Below are positions 22,831-34,237 of a DNA stretch of 64,000 nt, in pieces. The stretch's first letter is position 1. Every line of letters starts with the position of its first letter. Source of the DNA: Hyaloscypha bicolor E (lineage: Eukaryota > Ascomycota > Leotiomycetes > Helotiales > Hyaloscyphaceae); assembly GCF_002865645.1 (NCBI RefSeq), contig NW_020194575.1:1055247-1119246 (forward strand), written 5' to 3'. The translations under genes and the position numbers were made by a program. The notes under the pieces were generated by a model that was given only the letters and a program-made list of their open reading frames with translations, did no database searches and was not told the origin of the DNA.

Positions 22831-25266
22831 TTGCTTTCTGCTAGGAAGAAATGCGCCTGGGGCTGTGGAGGAGAGGTAAGATGAATAGAAATTGAATTCC
22901 TTGATGATTAAAGACGCACTCAGGCCACTTTTTGGGCTACATCAATTAAACAGTCTTGAAATAAGGCAAACCACTGAATACCGGGTATTGGAAGGAGTCC
23001 AATCTTTTCTGCTTTGAGGCACGGCTGAGCTAACGCAAGCTCGGTCAGACAGCACAATTTAATCATCACTCTGGCAGTATTTCAGGAGTGGAATAATCAT
23101 CCTTTCAGCGCATCCATTTCTGTCAAGACTAGACCCCCGGGATTTAGAACCCAGACTCCAGGCCAAGAACGGCGGACAACAGTCAGGAGATGCCACGCTC
23201 AAGAATTTCTTCACACAGAAAGCCGGTCCCACCAAGAATACGATGTGCAGGGATCCGAGTGTCATTAACCCGCCACATCCCACTAATGCCAACAACAGAT
23301 CTTACTGCTACGGCAACTATAACGTCTCGATCTTTCGTATGCTCTTGTCTATCATCGATGGGTTCGTTGACGACCCTACAAACCGTGCAGCAAGTCTGGC
23401 TACTGCTTACATTACAATTGTCGAGAAGAAATGTCTTCGAGCCCGTTGGTGTAAACGGCGTCGACGCAAAGCCTCCAATAGCAGGGCCCCAAGCAACTAA
23501 ACGATATGGCGACAACTCCGCTTGGATGGGACAGGATGACTGACACGTCTGGGTACCGCTGGGTTGAGAAGAACGGAGGCTGGGGCAAGAATTACGTCAC
23601 GATCAGCACATCGATTGCGCTGTTCGGTCCAGGTGTATTTGGAGCACTGTACATGAATTCTGAAGTCCTTGGCCCTGGTCTTCAGGACAATTGGTAGTTC
23701 TGTGGTAAATGTCAGGGGATGACTTTCGCGGGGAATGCTGCGCTGGAAGAGTGTCCCGCTTGGGGACTGCTAACCATGCTCTCAGCCGCAACTTCTGTCT
23801 TGCTATGAATGAAACGGTTCCTCTGAATAGCCAGGGCAATTGTCATTGGTGCAGCAAATGCCGGGTGCTTGCATTTGCGGGCAAGTCAAAGTTGGCGTGT
23901 GCGGAGCAGGCGGACAGCACGGGCATGCTGATAGTAGGAATTATATGACTGCATATGTGATGGGTACAAATACGGAGTTCTATGAGGCGTACATGAAGGC
24001 GTTGAAGCCAAAGTCCGGGTAACTTGAGTTGGCGACAAGAGCTCAGTTATGTCGTGGTCCGGTAGAACTGGTGCATTGAGGGTCCGAGATATCTGCGAGT
24101 TCACAAGTAGTGACCATATAGTTAGAATTGGGGGAAATCGGGTGTTACTTTCCCCCGCTCAGGTATTTCTTTATAGCAACCCGCATGTTACTTTTGCATC
24201 CATATTTTTAAACCATATATGCGAGTCGCTTCCACTTCACGGAATCAGTCTACTTAAACAATAGCACACGCCAATCTCAGTAGAACTAGCTCCTAAAATC
24301 AAGTAGGGCTCTCTCTAGTCTCCTTGGACATCCCAACGTGGCACGGAGAGCAAAACATAAAGTGTGGTACTGATGACTTTCTTGGGGTAATGTGCATGGT
24401 TGACGAATGATCTCTGTAGAGGATAGAACGATTCGCCATTTGGTGACCTTGATGTGCTTGAAAGTCCAACAGAAAGCAGCGTATCGAGTCAAAGGATTGA
24501 ATCGCCACATAGCGTGGAAATGATGGCATTCCCTTCATCTGGGAAACCTTCGCGAATCAAGGAATACTTGCCTTGCTATGATTTCGGCCAGGAATTTGTT
24601 CACTGCCGGTGGGGAGCTCGAAGTTCAGGAAGGCTGTGCACATCATTCCGAATAGCGAAGGCTCGTGTCTGGACTACCCCGACGGCATTTGCAGTAACTT
24701 GGGCAGAGACTAGAGCATCCTCCTTAGAGTCTGGTCTCCATATCTGGGCATAGTATAGTGGCAACATATTTGGGATCTCGGGCTTGGGGGAGAGTCCCTT
24801 CGGGCCACTCGTTAAAGTTAATGATCTCGCGTGAAGCTAGTCTTAGCTTCGCCCATGTCGCGTAAATAGGGGAAGCGGATCTAAGCAAACCTCATAAGTC
24901 TGTACAAGTTTTCCGATGATTTCTTGCAAAGGTATGTCAAATACTGCAATGTAATTATAGCTTTTTGTTTTCACTAACGCCTATTCCTAGTCCAGGGGAG
25001 TGGTAAAAATGAAGGAAAAGAAAAACTACACCACGAGTGTTCAGCCAAGGTCACGCGCCTGGTGTTTTGGCCATGCAGATGCCAAATGACCTGACAATCA
25101 TCAAGCTGTGCGGCTGATGACTGAATTTTCCATTATCATGGCCAATTCTCGCTCTCCATCAACAACTTCTTGAAAGTTTCTGGACACAGGCTATATTCTC
25201 AGGGGCGGAGAATAGCTCACTATAGCTCGCTTCTCTCATCGGGCTCTGTGTCGCCTATCATACACC
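22831..25266. other. Intergenic with possible gene remnant at 23506-24022
   Basis: No complete gene. Plus-strand pieces at 23506-23697 ('DTSGYRWVEKNGGWGKNY') and 23840-24022 ('VGVCGAGGQHGHADSRNY', 'AYVMGTNTEFYEAYMKAL') have protein-like composition and may be exons of a decayed secreted protein, but no splice pattern convinced me. 24770-25266 is the 5' region of the HET gene. Confidence 0.35.
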
Positions 25267-25489
25267 ATGCGGCTCCTCAATGCAGCCACCCGGCCTCTTC
25301 AATTCGAAGTCTTCTACGGTGACCCGCCGCCGTATGCTATTCTCTCCCACACTTGGGGCAGCGAGAACGAAGAAGTAACATTCCAGGATTTCAGAAGTAG
25401 AGATAGAGCTGGAAAACGCAAGCTTGGGTACCCATAGACTCAGGATTAATTTTCCTTGTTGCTAGCTCCGTTTTAGTCTGCGACGTGAG

Positions 25490-25625
25490 CAACTGCTGCT
25501 TTAACCTGTGCTGAGGGTGAGTATACCTTAAGCCGAGCCTGAGCATGCCTGAGTATAATGGCGCTAGCTGGCATTATGTGGGGTAGGCTGTCACCTGACA
25601 GGTTTCACCCGTCAGGCCAACGTTT
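25490..25625 (+). repeat. CCTGAG-rich subterminal segment, left side of the insertion
   Basis: Clustered CTGAG/CCTGAG motifs ('gtgctgagggtgagt', 'gcctgagcatgcctgagtataatgg'). A similar cluster in the opposite orientation occurs at 25985-26060, on the far side of the MITE, and again near the right end of the insertion. Confidence 0.5.
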
Positions 25626-25751
25626 CAGTCGTTTTAGCTAGTACTTCTTCTCTCTTTTACTCTCTCTCTCTCTTCTTCTCCTTAGCTTTGTATTCTACAA
25701 GACAGGAAATAGAGATCTTTGCGCTCGTTCCATTGCTCTGCTCCGCCGTTA

Positions 25752-25949
25752 CCCGTCCGTACCTTCCACTAGTTACCACTGGTGGTTCGTGAAAGCGACC
25801 TGGCCATACTAGCGACCTGGCCATCCCCCAAAATCAGTGGTCCTCGCTAAATTTGTAGAACAAACCGCACAGACCAGCTGGCTAGAAGTACCTCCGGCCA
25901 GGTCGCTTTCACGAACCACTAGTGGCAACTAGTGGAAGGTACGAACGGG
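25752..25949. mobile_element. 198-bp MITE with long inverted repeats and TA duplication
   Basis: Inverted repeats of about 55 bp begin CCCGTCCGTACCTTCCACTA on the left and end with the complement of CCCGTTCGTACCTTCCACTA on the right, with a few mismatches. The element is flanked by TA (25750-25751 and 25950-25951). The inner part contains a repeated 'gcgacctggcca'. Long ends, small size and TA duplication fit a mariner-type MITE. It has no coding capacity and is nested within the larger insertion. Confidence 0.85.
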
Positions 25950-25951
25950 TA

Positions 25952-26801
25952 CACTGAGCAGAGCCTGGGCAGAGCCTGGGCAGAGACTGCGCACGCCCTG
26001 AGTCAGCCTGAATCAGGCTTTAATCAGGCTTTAAGTCATTACCTCAGGCACTCAGGCCATAATGGCCGATGACTTAATGCCCAAGGCTATTAACTATTCC
26101 TAAATCTCATGACGTCCCCAACCAAACGCAAGAGAAGGTAACATGATCTCGGAGCTGAAGTATATTTATCCTAACGCACTAGAGTTCTGTTGCTATAAGC
26201 GCCCATGCTGGCGCAGATACTCGATCAGTAAAACGTTTCCCATCTTGCGGACACATAATAGTATCGAGAAAGAACTTCACGATAATTTTGAATTAACGGA
26301 TGTTGAAGATGTCACCGACGAAATTATCATCTCTCCGTTTCAGTAAACCCTCCTTTAGACAACTTCCATCCGTACGTCCCCTGGGTGTTTTCTTCTTCTC
26401 AGGTAGCGAGTCTGTGGAGAAAGTTTCAAGGTTCGTTCATTATCCATGACATCCGCGGATTCCGGACTGGTGTGGCTTCCGCAGAATTATGGGCATCGAG
26501 AAGAGATTGGCGGATCAGAGAAAGTGGTTGGCTATGTCTCTGAATAGCCGCGGAGCAATGGGGCAGTGCAGAACGCTAGCTTGGCAAGGCACACTGGAGC
26601 AGCCTTATCCATCTTTCGGCGTCCTGATTTCGATTTCACATTGAGCCGCGAGGAGATATCATTACAAGTATCCTTGAATCCTACGCACACACAACAATGA
26701 GCATTGAGATATCAGCCATTGGTCTCAGTTATTCTTACAGGATTCAAACTCAAACACGATTTGTACATTAGAGGCCTGAGGAAAGGTACTTTCAATAAGA
26801 C
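25952..26801. other. Region between MITE and Myb gene
   Basis: 25956-26065 carries short direct repeats ('cagagcctggg' twice, 'aatcaggcttt' twice) and inverted CTCAGG motifs. A 67-codon frame at 26143-26346 is unassigned. The remainder is the 5' region of the Myb gene. Confidence 0.4.
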
Positions 26802-29800
26802 ATGTCATCTCACCGAAGAGGGCCGTGGTCGCAAGCCGAGGATGCCTATTTGGCACAGCTCGTTCATACTCAGGGAGCGATGAATTGGGTTCGAATCGCA
26901 CAACTCCTTGGAAGCAGATCGCCAAAGCAATGCCGGGAACGGTATCACCAGAATCTCAAGCCATCCCTGAACCATGAGCCAATCAGCCCGGAAGAAGGAC
27001 TCCAAATTGAAAGGATGGTAGGAGAAATGGGTAAACGCTGGGCCGAGATTTCTAGGAGGCTTAACGGACGAAGTGATATTGCTGTCAAGAACTGGTGGAA
27101 TGGGAGCATGAATAGGAGAAGGCGCCTCGTTGTCCAGCGTAGATCGCAGGATGTCTATACAGTCTCTCCTGCAACTGCGAACAACAATCACAATACCCAA
27201 AACACCATAAAGACACCTATTGGTTATTCGACTTATTCGACCACACATTTGCCTGCCCAGTGGCCTCCGGATAATCGATGGGAAGCAAGGATGCCTGCCG
27301 AAATGAATGAAATTTCTGGAGAGTTGAGTGCATCTACGAGCAACAATGACCCCCCGAAATTTCTCAACACAAGACCTGATCAAATCTCCCTACCTCCTCT
27401 GAGACAGTATATGAGAACTCCATGGGATGGGGTACACATGTCTGTAGATGTGAATGATGAGGCTGCAGCAGAATCTCACGAGCATTTGCTCGACAATTTC
27501 ACCGTCTTCTCAAAGGATAGCGGATACAAGAGCGCAAAATCCATGCCAAACTCAAATGCCTCTACTTCCAAAGAATCACAACCAGTCTCTCGGAATACTC
27601 GGAATGGCGTAAATGACAGCCAGCCACTTGGAGCAGGCCAAGCCGAAGGAGAACCCCGGAAGTCTCTTTCAGACACATCTCACGATAGCGGATTTTCAGG
27701 AACAACATTGTCGGGTCTTGGTGAAACCGAAGTCAAGGGTGCACCTCAAGAGCTGGCTGAAATTCTGGCTAATCACCCCGAGCTTCGACCTTTGATACTA
27801 CAAGCTACCGAAGAAATGGACCCAAGGCGCTTTGACAAAGTCTTTATTAGACTGCTGAAGACATGCGCCATAGATCTCCGTGGAGAAGCAAAGACACCAC
27901 TCGAAAAGGGTGCTGTTCGAATAATCTACAATTATCGTGCTTACGCTACGAGTCTGATCAGAGATGAGTTCACGAGTCGCGGACATGAAAAGGTGTCAGC
28001 AATGAACAGGCTCAAATTTCAGAAAGTTGAAGACAAGATGAAACTTGAGATGTTCATCGAAAATTATCAGCAAAAATCAACCGAAAGGCAAGACATCCAG
28101 ATGAACGAAGACGATGAAGAGGACGACAAGTTATCAATGGGCAGCGACTATAACGATCCAGATGAGCCAGATTTGCGCAACTTACGGAAAGTTCGAGGCT
28201 TCATCACTTCTTCCGCTGCATTTTCAAATTTGAAATCGAATTTGGAAGACTTCTTGATTCCCACGTCGGACGGTAGCAAGCCAGTCATACCCACTTTGCA
28301 AACATGCATGGAGGACATACAGTGGCACCCGGCAACAGCAGATAGGAGATCTTCGACAAAGCGGAAATCTCCAGAAAACGAGGAAGAGATGTCACATCAA
28401 GTCAAATGGCCGAAGTTAGATGAGTCCAACGACGAGAAGAACCATTTCACTTTAGATGCGGATGGAGAAGGTGGCGTAGAAGGTGACACATTTGGGGCGG
28501 AGTCTCTTTTCAGGCAACCCATCACTTTCCTTCGTCCCTCCGATTCTTCAGTGGATATAGACGTAACCATGAAAGATTTTGATATCGAACACCAAGTCGA
28601 GAGACAACTTCAGGAAATCGGTCATTCGAACTCGAATGACCATTATTCTTCATCGAAACAATTGAGAAACCCGTAAGTCACTCTGTAAACTATCTTTGAG
28701 GAAGGTCGAAACATTGGTAAAATACTAACCGGTAACTCGAAATGGACATAGATTTATCTTCCATGCTGGACCCGACCCCAAATATCATCCGCAGCCCTCA
28801 GAGTTGCCTGTTTTAATAACCTCACACCATTTCAGTTTAGAACAAGAGACCGCAAATGAATTACATGATATGAATGTGCTCGGTACTCCTACTTTGAGCA
28901 CAGCGGGCAATGGCAAAGTCGAACCGGCATTTGTAGACGACGTCAATGAGGAAAGAGCGTGGGTATTGCAAACGAATCTACAGGCTTGCAGCTCCTCTAT
29001 GGGAGCACACAACCTCAATATACACCGACCGGCCCTAGCCATTGATAATTTCTCTCGGATTGAGGACGAAAACTGTAGTTTTCGAGGGAGTACACTGCAA
29101 GATCCTGCGAAAACAATCACCGATGGTCAGTTGATCCAACACCGATCTTCATCCAGCACTAGTCAAAAGATGTGGGGCCTGCTGAAGCGGCGATGGCGTC
29201 CACTACTTCGACCAGGTCATAGACGACTGGACTGGGTTTGTGTAAGTCATACTAGAGACTCTTACTTGAAGCGTACTGAACCTCAATTTTCCGCTAGGGA
29301 TGTGGAAATAGTTTATACGCAGATCTTAAAGACGACGGCGGACCAACACTTGCCAAGTTATCTGCGATTTTAAGACGCCCCACTACCGCAACCCCATCTT
29401 CCAATCCGAACTTTCAGGCACAATCTCTCACTCCCATGCAGCCTATTCATCATAGCTCTTTCAGCATCCCGAGGGCTCATAACTCACAACATTCACCTAC
29501 AAGGTCCCTCCTAAATCAAAGTAATGTCAACCACATTAGCCACGGACTCCTCCAGACTCCTTTGAATTCAACTCCGCCAAAGAGCCCTCAATTTTTGGAA
29601 CTTTGCGTTAACATCGGCGAGTATCTGAAGGTGCTCGGAGAAATCCCAACTGGCAATATCAGCAATGACCAAGAATTGTTCCAAAGCATTAAAAAGAAGT
29701 ACTTGGAGTTGCGTGGCTTTCGAGCGAGGTTTTGGCTCCTCAAGCCATCTGCAGTCAACTATGTCCATGTGAGATTCTTCCGACAGCCGCACAAGCACAG

Positions 29801-30277
29801 TGATTTACTCACCTCCACTAGATCTCCGTCGAAAACTGTCACCGAGTGGGAATTCTCGAAAAACCTCTTGCCTTACCCCCGAAGATCGAAGTCGATGCAA
29901 AACGTTATACGTATGATCCGTGTCCTCTCGTTGGAGGTATACCAATCCCAGATCACATCTTCCTGCATTACATGAACTGTCCAAATCCCTCAAGCAAGGA
30001 TGCGTGGTTGGGAAGACTTCCCAAGAAACTCGATACGAGTATTACGCACAATGCGCCAGCGGTTACTTATGGCTGGGGAGTACATATTGATGAGGGCCCT
30101 AATTATGGTGCAATTGCTTGGATGAATTTCTTTGTGCTGTTGTTGAGTGGGGCTGCGGCGGCATTGTGGAATTTTTACCGGAAGGATTTCCAAGGAGCGT
30201 TCGGTTTTTCTTGTTGGATTATCGCAGTTTTGAATAGCCTCATGATTGGTTACTTCTTTCGATGGAAGAATGAATGA
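26802..30277 (+). CDS. R2R3 Myb (FlbD-like) domain fused to a fungal C-terminal membrane protein family, 1,095 aa
   Basis: Exons 26802-28672, 28752-29241, 29298-29768 and 29822-30277 join in frame (introns 79, 56 and 53 nt; three donors are gtaagt or gtgaga). Residues 4-105 form two Myb repeats very close to FlbD, the Aspergillus conidiation regulator: 'HRRGPWSQAEDAYLAQLV', 'GSRSPKQCRERYHQNLKP', 'GEMGKRWAEISRRLNGRS', 'AVKNWWNGSMNRRRR'. Instead of the FlbD tail, the ORF runs on with DSGY/DSGF motifs (about 238 and 295), a helical region (about 313-420, 'ELAEILANHPELRPLI'), an acidic stretch, a 'GHRRLDWVCGCG' motif (about 780-790), 'LELCVNIGEYLKVLGEIP' (about 888) and 'YDPCPL'. Two hydrophobic helices follow (about 1038-1062 and 1069-1092). 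The post-Myb part resembles a fungal family I know only as hypothetical. No stop separates the halves: they share exon 1. The gene sits inside the insertion that splits the HET gene. A membrane-tethered transcription factor is an inference. Confidence 0.78.
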
Positions 30278-31066
30278 TGTATCAGATATTGAACGGGAGC
30301 GGTGGTGGCATAAGTCATTTGTAAGAATGAAAAACACGCAGGAATGAGGTGGGGCTAACCAAGTTCGGCTTTGGATGAGTATCGATACCGAGCAACCAAA
30401 GGCTGAAATGGTGACACGCCACCGAATACTTTCCTGAAATTTACAAAGGAGGACATTGTGTTCAGGTGCCTTTGACAATTTATTTACAAATCTATTGTAA
30501 ACTCCAAACTACCAAGTGCATTCAAAAATTCTCAAGCCTTGACTGCAGCAATTGTCAATTCAACATCACCATTCAAATTCAAAGTCATTTCATCCGAATC
30601 AGTGTCAATATCCCTTACCATAATATCTCTTGCCTGTCTAAGCTTCGCAGTAGCTACATCAAATCAGTCCGAAATCGATGTTCAGGCGGCAGCTTCTGTA
30701 CCAGACTGGTTGCCCAACGATCGAATCTTAATCAAAGTAACGGTCGCAACATCCTCCCCACGCTTTGTGACAGCACCACCAGACAACACCTTAATATCCG
30801 CCCTCACCAGTTCCAAGCTCAGCACCAGGGCTATTCTTCAGAGCGTTGATGGTGAAATTTAAAGCTGTGTAGAATCCAGCGATGTTGCGCTTCTCTTCTA
30901 CACCAGAATCAGCACGCGGCTCAGTGGAAGCTCAGGTGGGTTGCTCAGGGCGCTCAGGTTACTCAGGCGAGTTGACTGAGCCGAGGGCGATTAACTCCTG
31001 AGCAAGAGCAGCAAGCTTACTAACCCCATACGGTACTCAAGAAAGAGAAAATTGATCCATGATACC
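30278..31066. other. Right part of the insertion, unassigned
   Basis: 30466-30862 is open on the plus strand in two frames, and the minus strand reads a short coherent piece ('EKRNIAGFYTALNFT'), perhaps a gene remnant of unknown family. 30926-31000 holds six CTCAGG/CTCAGT motifs in about 75 bases, oriented opposite to the cluster at the left end. Confidence 0.4.
30926..31000 (-). repeat. CTCAGG-rich subterminal segment, right side of the insertion
   Basis: Motifs 'gctcagtgg', 'gctcaggtggg', 'gctcagggcg', 'gctcaggttactcaggcgag' and 'ctgagccgagg' follow one another at about 10-base spacing. They are the inverted counterpart of the left CCTGAG cluster, as expected for subterminal transposase-binding repeats; function not shown. 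Confidence 0.5.
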
Positions 31067-32906
31067 AGAAGATAAAAGCCTATGGTGATCGGGTTGTGCG
31101 CGACGGCTTGCGCTACGTTTGGATTGATACTTGCTGTATCGATAAGACCAACAGTGTTGAACTCCAAGAAGCTATCCATTCAATGTTTATCTTGTACGAG
31201 CGGTCAACGATCTGTTATGCGTATTTGTTCGACTATGCGGTAGGTGGCCGAGCGCCAGATGTTGAGGCGTTCAAAGCCAGCAAGTGGTTCACGCGAGGCT
31301 GGACACTTCAAGAATTGATCGCTCCAGTCAAGGTCCTCTTCTATAGCCGGGAATGGGTCAGTATTGGAAGCAAAACTGAGTTGGGGAACCTAATTTCAAG
31401 TATCACACGCTTCAGTACGGAGCTTTTGGCAGGGCAGGACTTAGAGCACAGCAGTGTTGCTCAAAGAATATCTTCGGCTTCCATGCGCACGACGACCCGG
31501 GCTGAAGATATTGCGTAGTACGTATAGTCCCAATTGAATCATCAGTCTCTGCAATTTTTCGGCGGATGCCAGCAGATTTATACGCATTTTTGTCAATATG
31601 TTCCTAGGGATATCTCGGCATTGTTGGTGTTATCACGAATCACAGCTAACTCGCTCTGCCTAGCTGCCTTCTTGGAATCTTCAACGTCACCATGCCTATG
31701 ATGTACGGCGAAGGAGGCGTGGAAGCTTTTTTGCGGTTGCAGAAAGCCATTATGGAGCAATCCGACGATCACACATTATTCGCATGGAAGCAACATCAGG
31801 GTTTTCCCGGACATGGTCTACTTGCCACATCTCCCTCCTTGTTTACAGAAAGTTCAACTTTGATTCGAAGCCATGACCTAAGTTCAAGAACAGCCTACAG
31901 GATGCCAAATCGCGGTCTAGAAATCCAACTACGCCTGACTTCCACCTTGCAAGGAGGAGACCTTATCACTTTGCTGGGCTGCCGAGACCAGGACGAGAGT
32001 AGCACTTTGGTCGGGATATATATCGCCGTTACGCCTGACGGCAGATGTATTAGTACGTGTCTTGACAAGTTGGCCAGAATAGGATCGTTACATGATGAGA
32101 ATTACAGACTACCTGCCCTGGAAGCTATTTACGTCCCTCAACTGTATCTTCCAGAGAAACCGCGTCAGCAGGCATATATTTTCCAGTTTGCCGAGGCCGA
32201 CCCACCAAATTGGAAGTATAAGATTAACAGCGCAATCTATGAGGCAGTTGATGGACTCACCTCTGCAAAAGTGGGAGTTGTAGCCATTACAATGTTGTCA
32301 AGTAGTTTTCGGTCGCTTTGGAATTCTTCAGCTGTGGGGTTAATTCTTGCGGCGTCTACATCTAGAGGCACCTCGCAGCAGGCTACGCTTGATTATACGC
32401 TGATGGCGGGAGGGAGGGCTGCAGTGTTGTTGTCTCCATGGCCAGCATCCAAAAGTTCTTTGGTTTTGTTATGGGGCGGTGCTGTGCAATATATAGCGGT
32501 TGTTTTTGGCGTCAACCTTAACGGATCTATTTACGGAGATATTATTAAAATAGCACCAGGGGCTTCTTCAGAGATCGTCGACAAAGTGAGGCGGGAATTA
32601 AGATGCTTGGATGAGAAAGACTCTGCATCCCAACAGGTTAGTAAGGCCGAGGCAAGCAAATGGTTTGAGAGGTATGTTTTGCAGCGCTTGGAAGGCCCCT
32701 CAACAAAGAATGTTGAGAAGGAGATCTGAGGTTTGATCTTTTCCTTGAAAATTGAGCAAAAATTGGTGGATGAGAGATTGGTATGCCAAATGTGCCTTTG
32801 CTATCGTCGAAAGGGCTAAATAGAATCCTGGTCCAGAGAAAGCTTTGGTTTCCTGTCGCATTCTAACTACCTAAACGCCGAACCATTTTTAGAATACTTA
32901 CGTATA

Positions 32907-33728
32907 TCATAAGTGCTTCCCAAGCAAAAACCAACACCTTTTCCTCATAAACAAACCCTTGATCAAAATCTTCCACCCAATACTCGTCAGCTCCAAGATT
33001 CCAATCAGAAACGGAATCAACTGCCCAACAGCGTCGAACCCTTGCAAGCCATCCACATCATTAACCCGAATCAAATACTCCACGATGCAAATTGAGAATG
33101 CAATGAGTCCCCCCGACAACACCAAGAACGCGATCTCGACTTGCGGACGCTGCCTCCTAGGCCTCCGCATCGCAGCATCAAGGCGTTCCTGAAAGCGCTT
33201 CCACAAAGCAACAGCACAAAACCCAATCAGACAAATCGAAATCACGAGTCCGATGACAGAGATTCCCTTCCCTAGCTTCCGGAACCACCCATCAACTCTC
33301 GTCCTCCCAAAAAAAGCAATTGCGTTACAGCCCTTCTTCTGCGTTTCCATCATCCTGTCCACGCCTTCAAACCAATACCAAACACCATACGCACTCAGCG
33401 CCGTATAAAAAAGCGCCCTGAACACCCCGCTCACATGGGAGAAATTTGTGATCCTGTTCCCCGTCAGGCTGGACAAGGAGCCGCACATCAGGAAGAGCAC
33501 GATGATGGGCTCCACGACGTTTGTTTCGGTTGCGGATTGCACGGCGATACCGAGGAAGATGGAGGTCTGGATCGTGAGGTTGACAATGCGGAAGGTTTCC
33601 TCTTCCTCTGGGGCGAAGAGGGTTACGAGGAGTGTTGCGACCCATTGCGAATACAGGCCTATGCGCACGCCGACGCCGTAGATATCCGGTGTCCCCATAA
33701 TGGGACCACACGTACTGTTTGTCGACAT
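32907..33728 (-). CDS. Predicted 7-TM fungal membrane protein (paralog 1)
   Basis: A single exon of 273 residues starting at the ATG at 33728 ('MSTNSTCGPIMGTPDIYGVG'). The frame is open upstream to 33905, but that part is not hydrophobic and lacks resemblance to the paralog. A short lumenal-type N-terminus with 'CGPIMGTPDIYGVGVRIGLY' leads into about seven hydrophobic helices. A basic loop 'MRRPRRQRPQVEIAF' follows the fifth, then 'VGQLIPFLIGILELTSIG' and a basic tail. The gene converges with the HET gene ending at 32729 (177 bp apart). I recognise the '(D)xYGxGxRxGxYxQ' start from unnamed ascomycete proteins. No transport or enzyme motif is visible, and the function is unknown. Confidence 0.8.
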   Translation of the reverse strand: MSTNSTCGPIMGTPDIYGVGVRIGLYSQWVATLLVTLFAPEEEETFRIVNLTIQTSIFLGIAVQSATETNVVEPIIVLFLMCGSLSSLTGNRITNFSHVSGVFRALFYTALSAYGVWYWFEGVDRMMETQKKGCNAIAFFGRTRVDGWFRKLGKGISVIGLVISICLIGFCAVALWKRFQERLDAAMRRPRRQRPQVEIAFLVLSGGLIAFSICIVEYLIRVNDVDGLQGFDAVGQLIPFLIGILELTSIGWKILIKGLFMRKRCWFLLGKHL

Positions 33729-34237
33729 GGTTTCGATAAGCTGATGGAGATGGGGAGTTGTTCGTTTCGTGGAAGGAGTTAAATAAGCATTTTCGTACGG
33801 GGGACAAGGAGGAAGTTTGAGGGTTCGCAGGCGGAAGTCCGCAGCCTCGAGGGTTATATTTGTTGCAGTGTGGAACCACACTTTCAGCCCTGGTGACAGC
33901 CTCATGCAGGCGTTCTTTCCCAGTTAGACTGGACCATTCTGCGACCCCTGGAAATTGGTTTTCTGCACCAAAGCCGGGCTTCTGCGGAGGCTGAGTGGTG
34001 CGGGACGGGCCTTGAGTGGTTCAATCCAGGGGCCAAGCTTGCATAGCCACACTGCAGTTGCACCATCAGGGCGCCAAAAGGCAGCCACATGACACCACTG
34101 CATCGACTCACCGAAACCTCATATAATCAAGGCTGAGGTTTCCTCTTCGTTAAAAATTATCTTGTCCGTTCGTAACGGAATCTACGGGGCTTGGTTTCGT
34201 GAATATCTTCAACTACCCAAGTATACAACCCGCAGCT
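33729..34237. promoter_or_regulatory. Divergent intergenic region between two 7-TM paralogs
   Basis: About 500 bp separates the starts of paralogs 1 (minus) and 2 (plus), so both promoters must lie here. A 'cctcatataatcaagg' stretch at about 34117-34132 is a possible TATA-like element for paralog 2. No further motif is claimed. Confidence 0.4.

Larger units (their letters stand above)
25433..31066. mobile_element. 5.6-kb insertion in the HET gene, 4-bp TACC duplication
   Basis: TACC occurs at 25429-25432 and again at 31063-31066, exactly where the HET frame breaks and resumes. The inner ends share a 12-base inverted match with one difference (GGATTAATTTTC at 25443 and its counterpart near 31044-31055), which could be part of weak inverted ends. 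CCTGAG/CTCAGG motifs are dense near both ends. Cargo is a Myb-domain gene (26802-30277), a MITE (25752-25949) and unassigned sequence. I see no transposase, so this could be a non-autonomous transposon with captured cargo, or another kind of insertion. Confidence 0.6.
25267..32729 (+). pseudogene. HET-domain protein gene split by a 5.6-kb insertion
   Basis: The N-terminus lies at 25267-25432 ('MRLLNAATRPLQFEVF', 'PPPYAILSHTWG', the classic HET start). It is cut after 'KLGY'. The rest resumes at 31067 ('KIKAYGDRVVRDGL', 'YVWIDTCCIDK', 'FTRGWTLQELIAP', 'FYSREW') and after a 146-nt intron (31518-31663) continues to 32729 ('CLLGIFNV', 'MMYGEGGVEAFLRLQ'). Joining 25432 to 31067 keeps the frame, giving 560 codons before the stop. 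The exon order and intron site equal those of the intact paralog at 36143-38384. As the locus stands, the first part runs into a TAG at 25436-25438 and the second has no start. HET domains trigger programmed cell death after fusion of unlike hyphae. No intron covering the gap has compatible phase. Confidence 0.88.

Noticed and set aside
25427..31068. A 5.6-kb intron joining the two HET pieces (donor gtaccc, acceptor accag)
   Set aside because: The phases do not match; the intron reading gives a stop within a few codons, while simple removal of the insert with one TACC keeps the frame.
33435..33782. 115-codon plus-strand frame
   Set aside because: Antisense shadow of the 7-TM gene.
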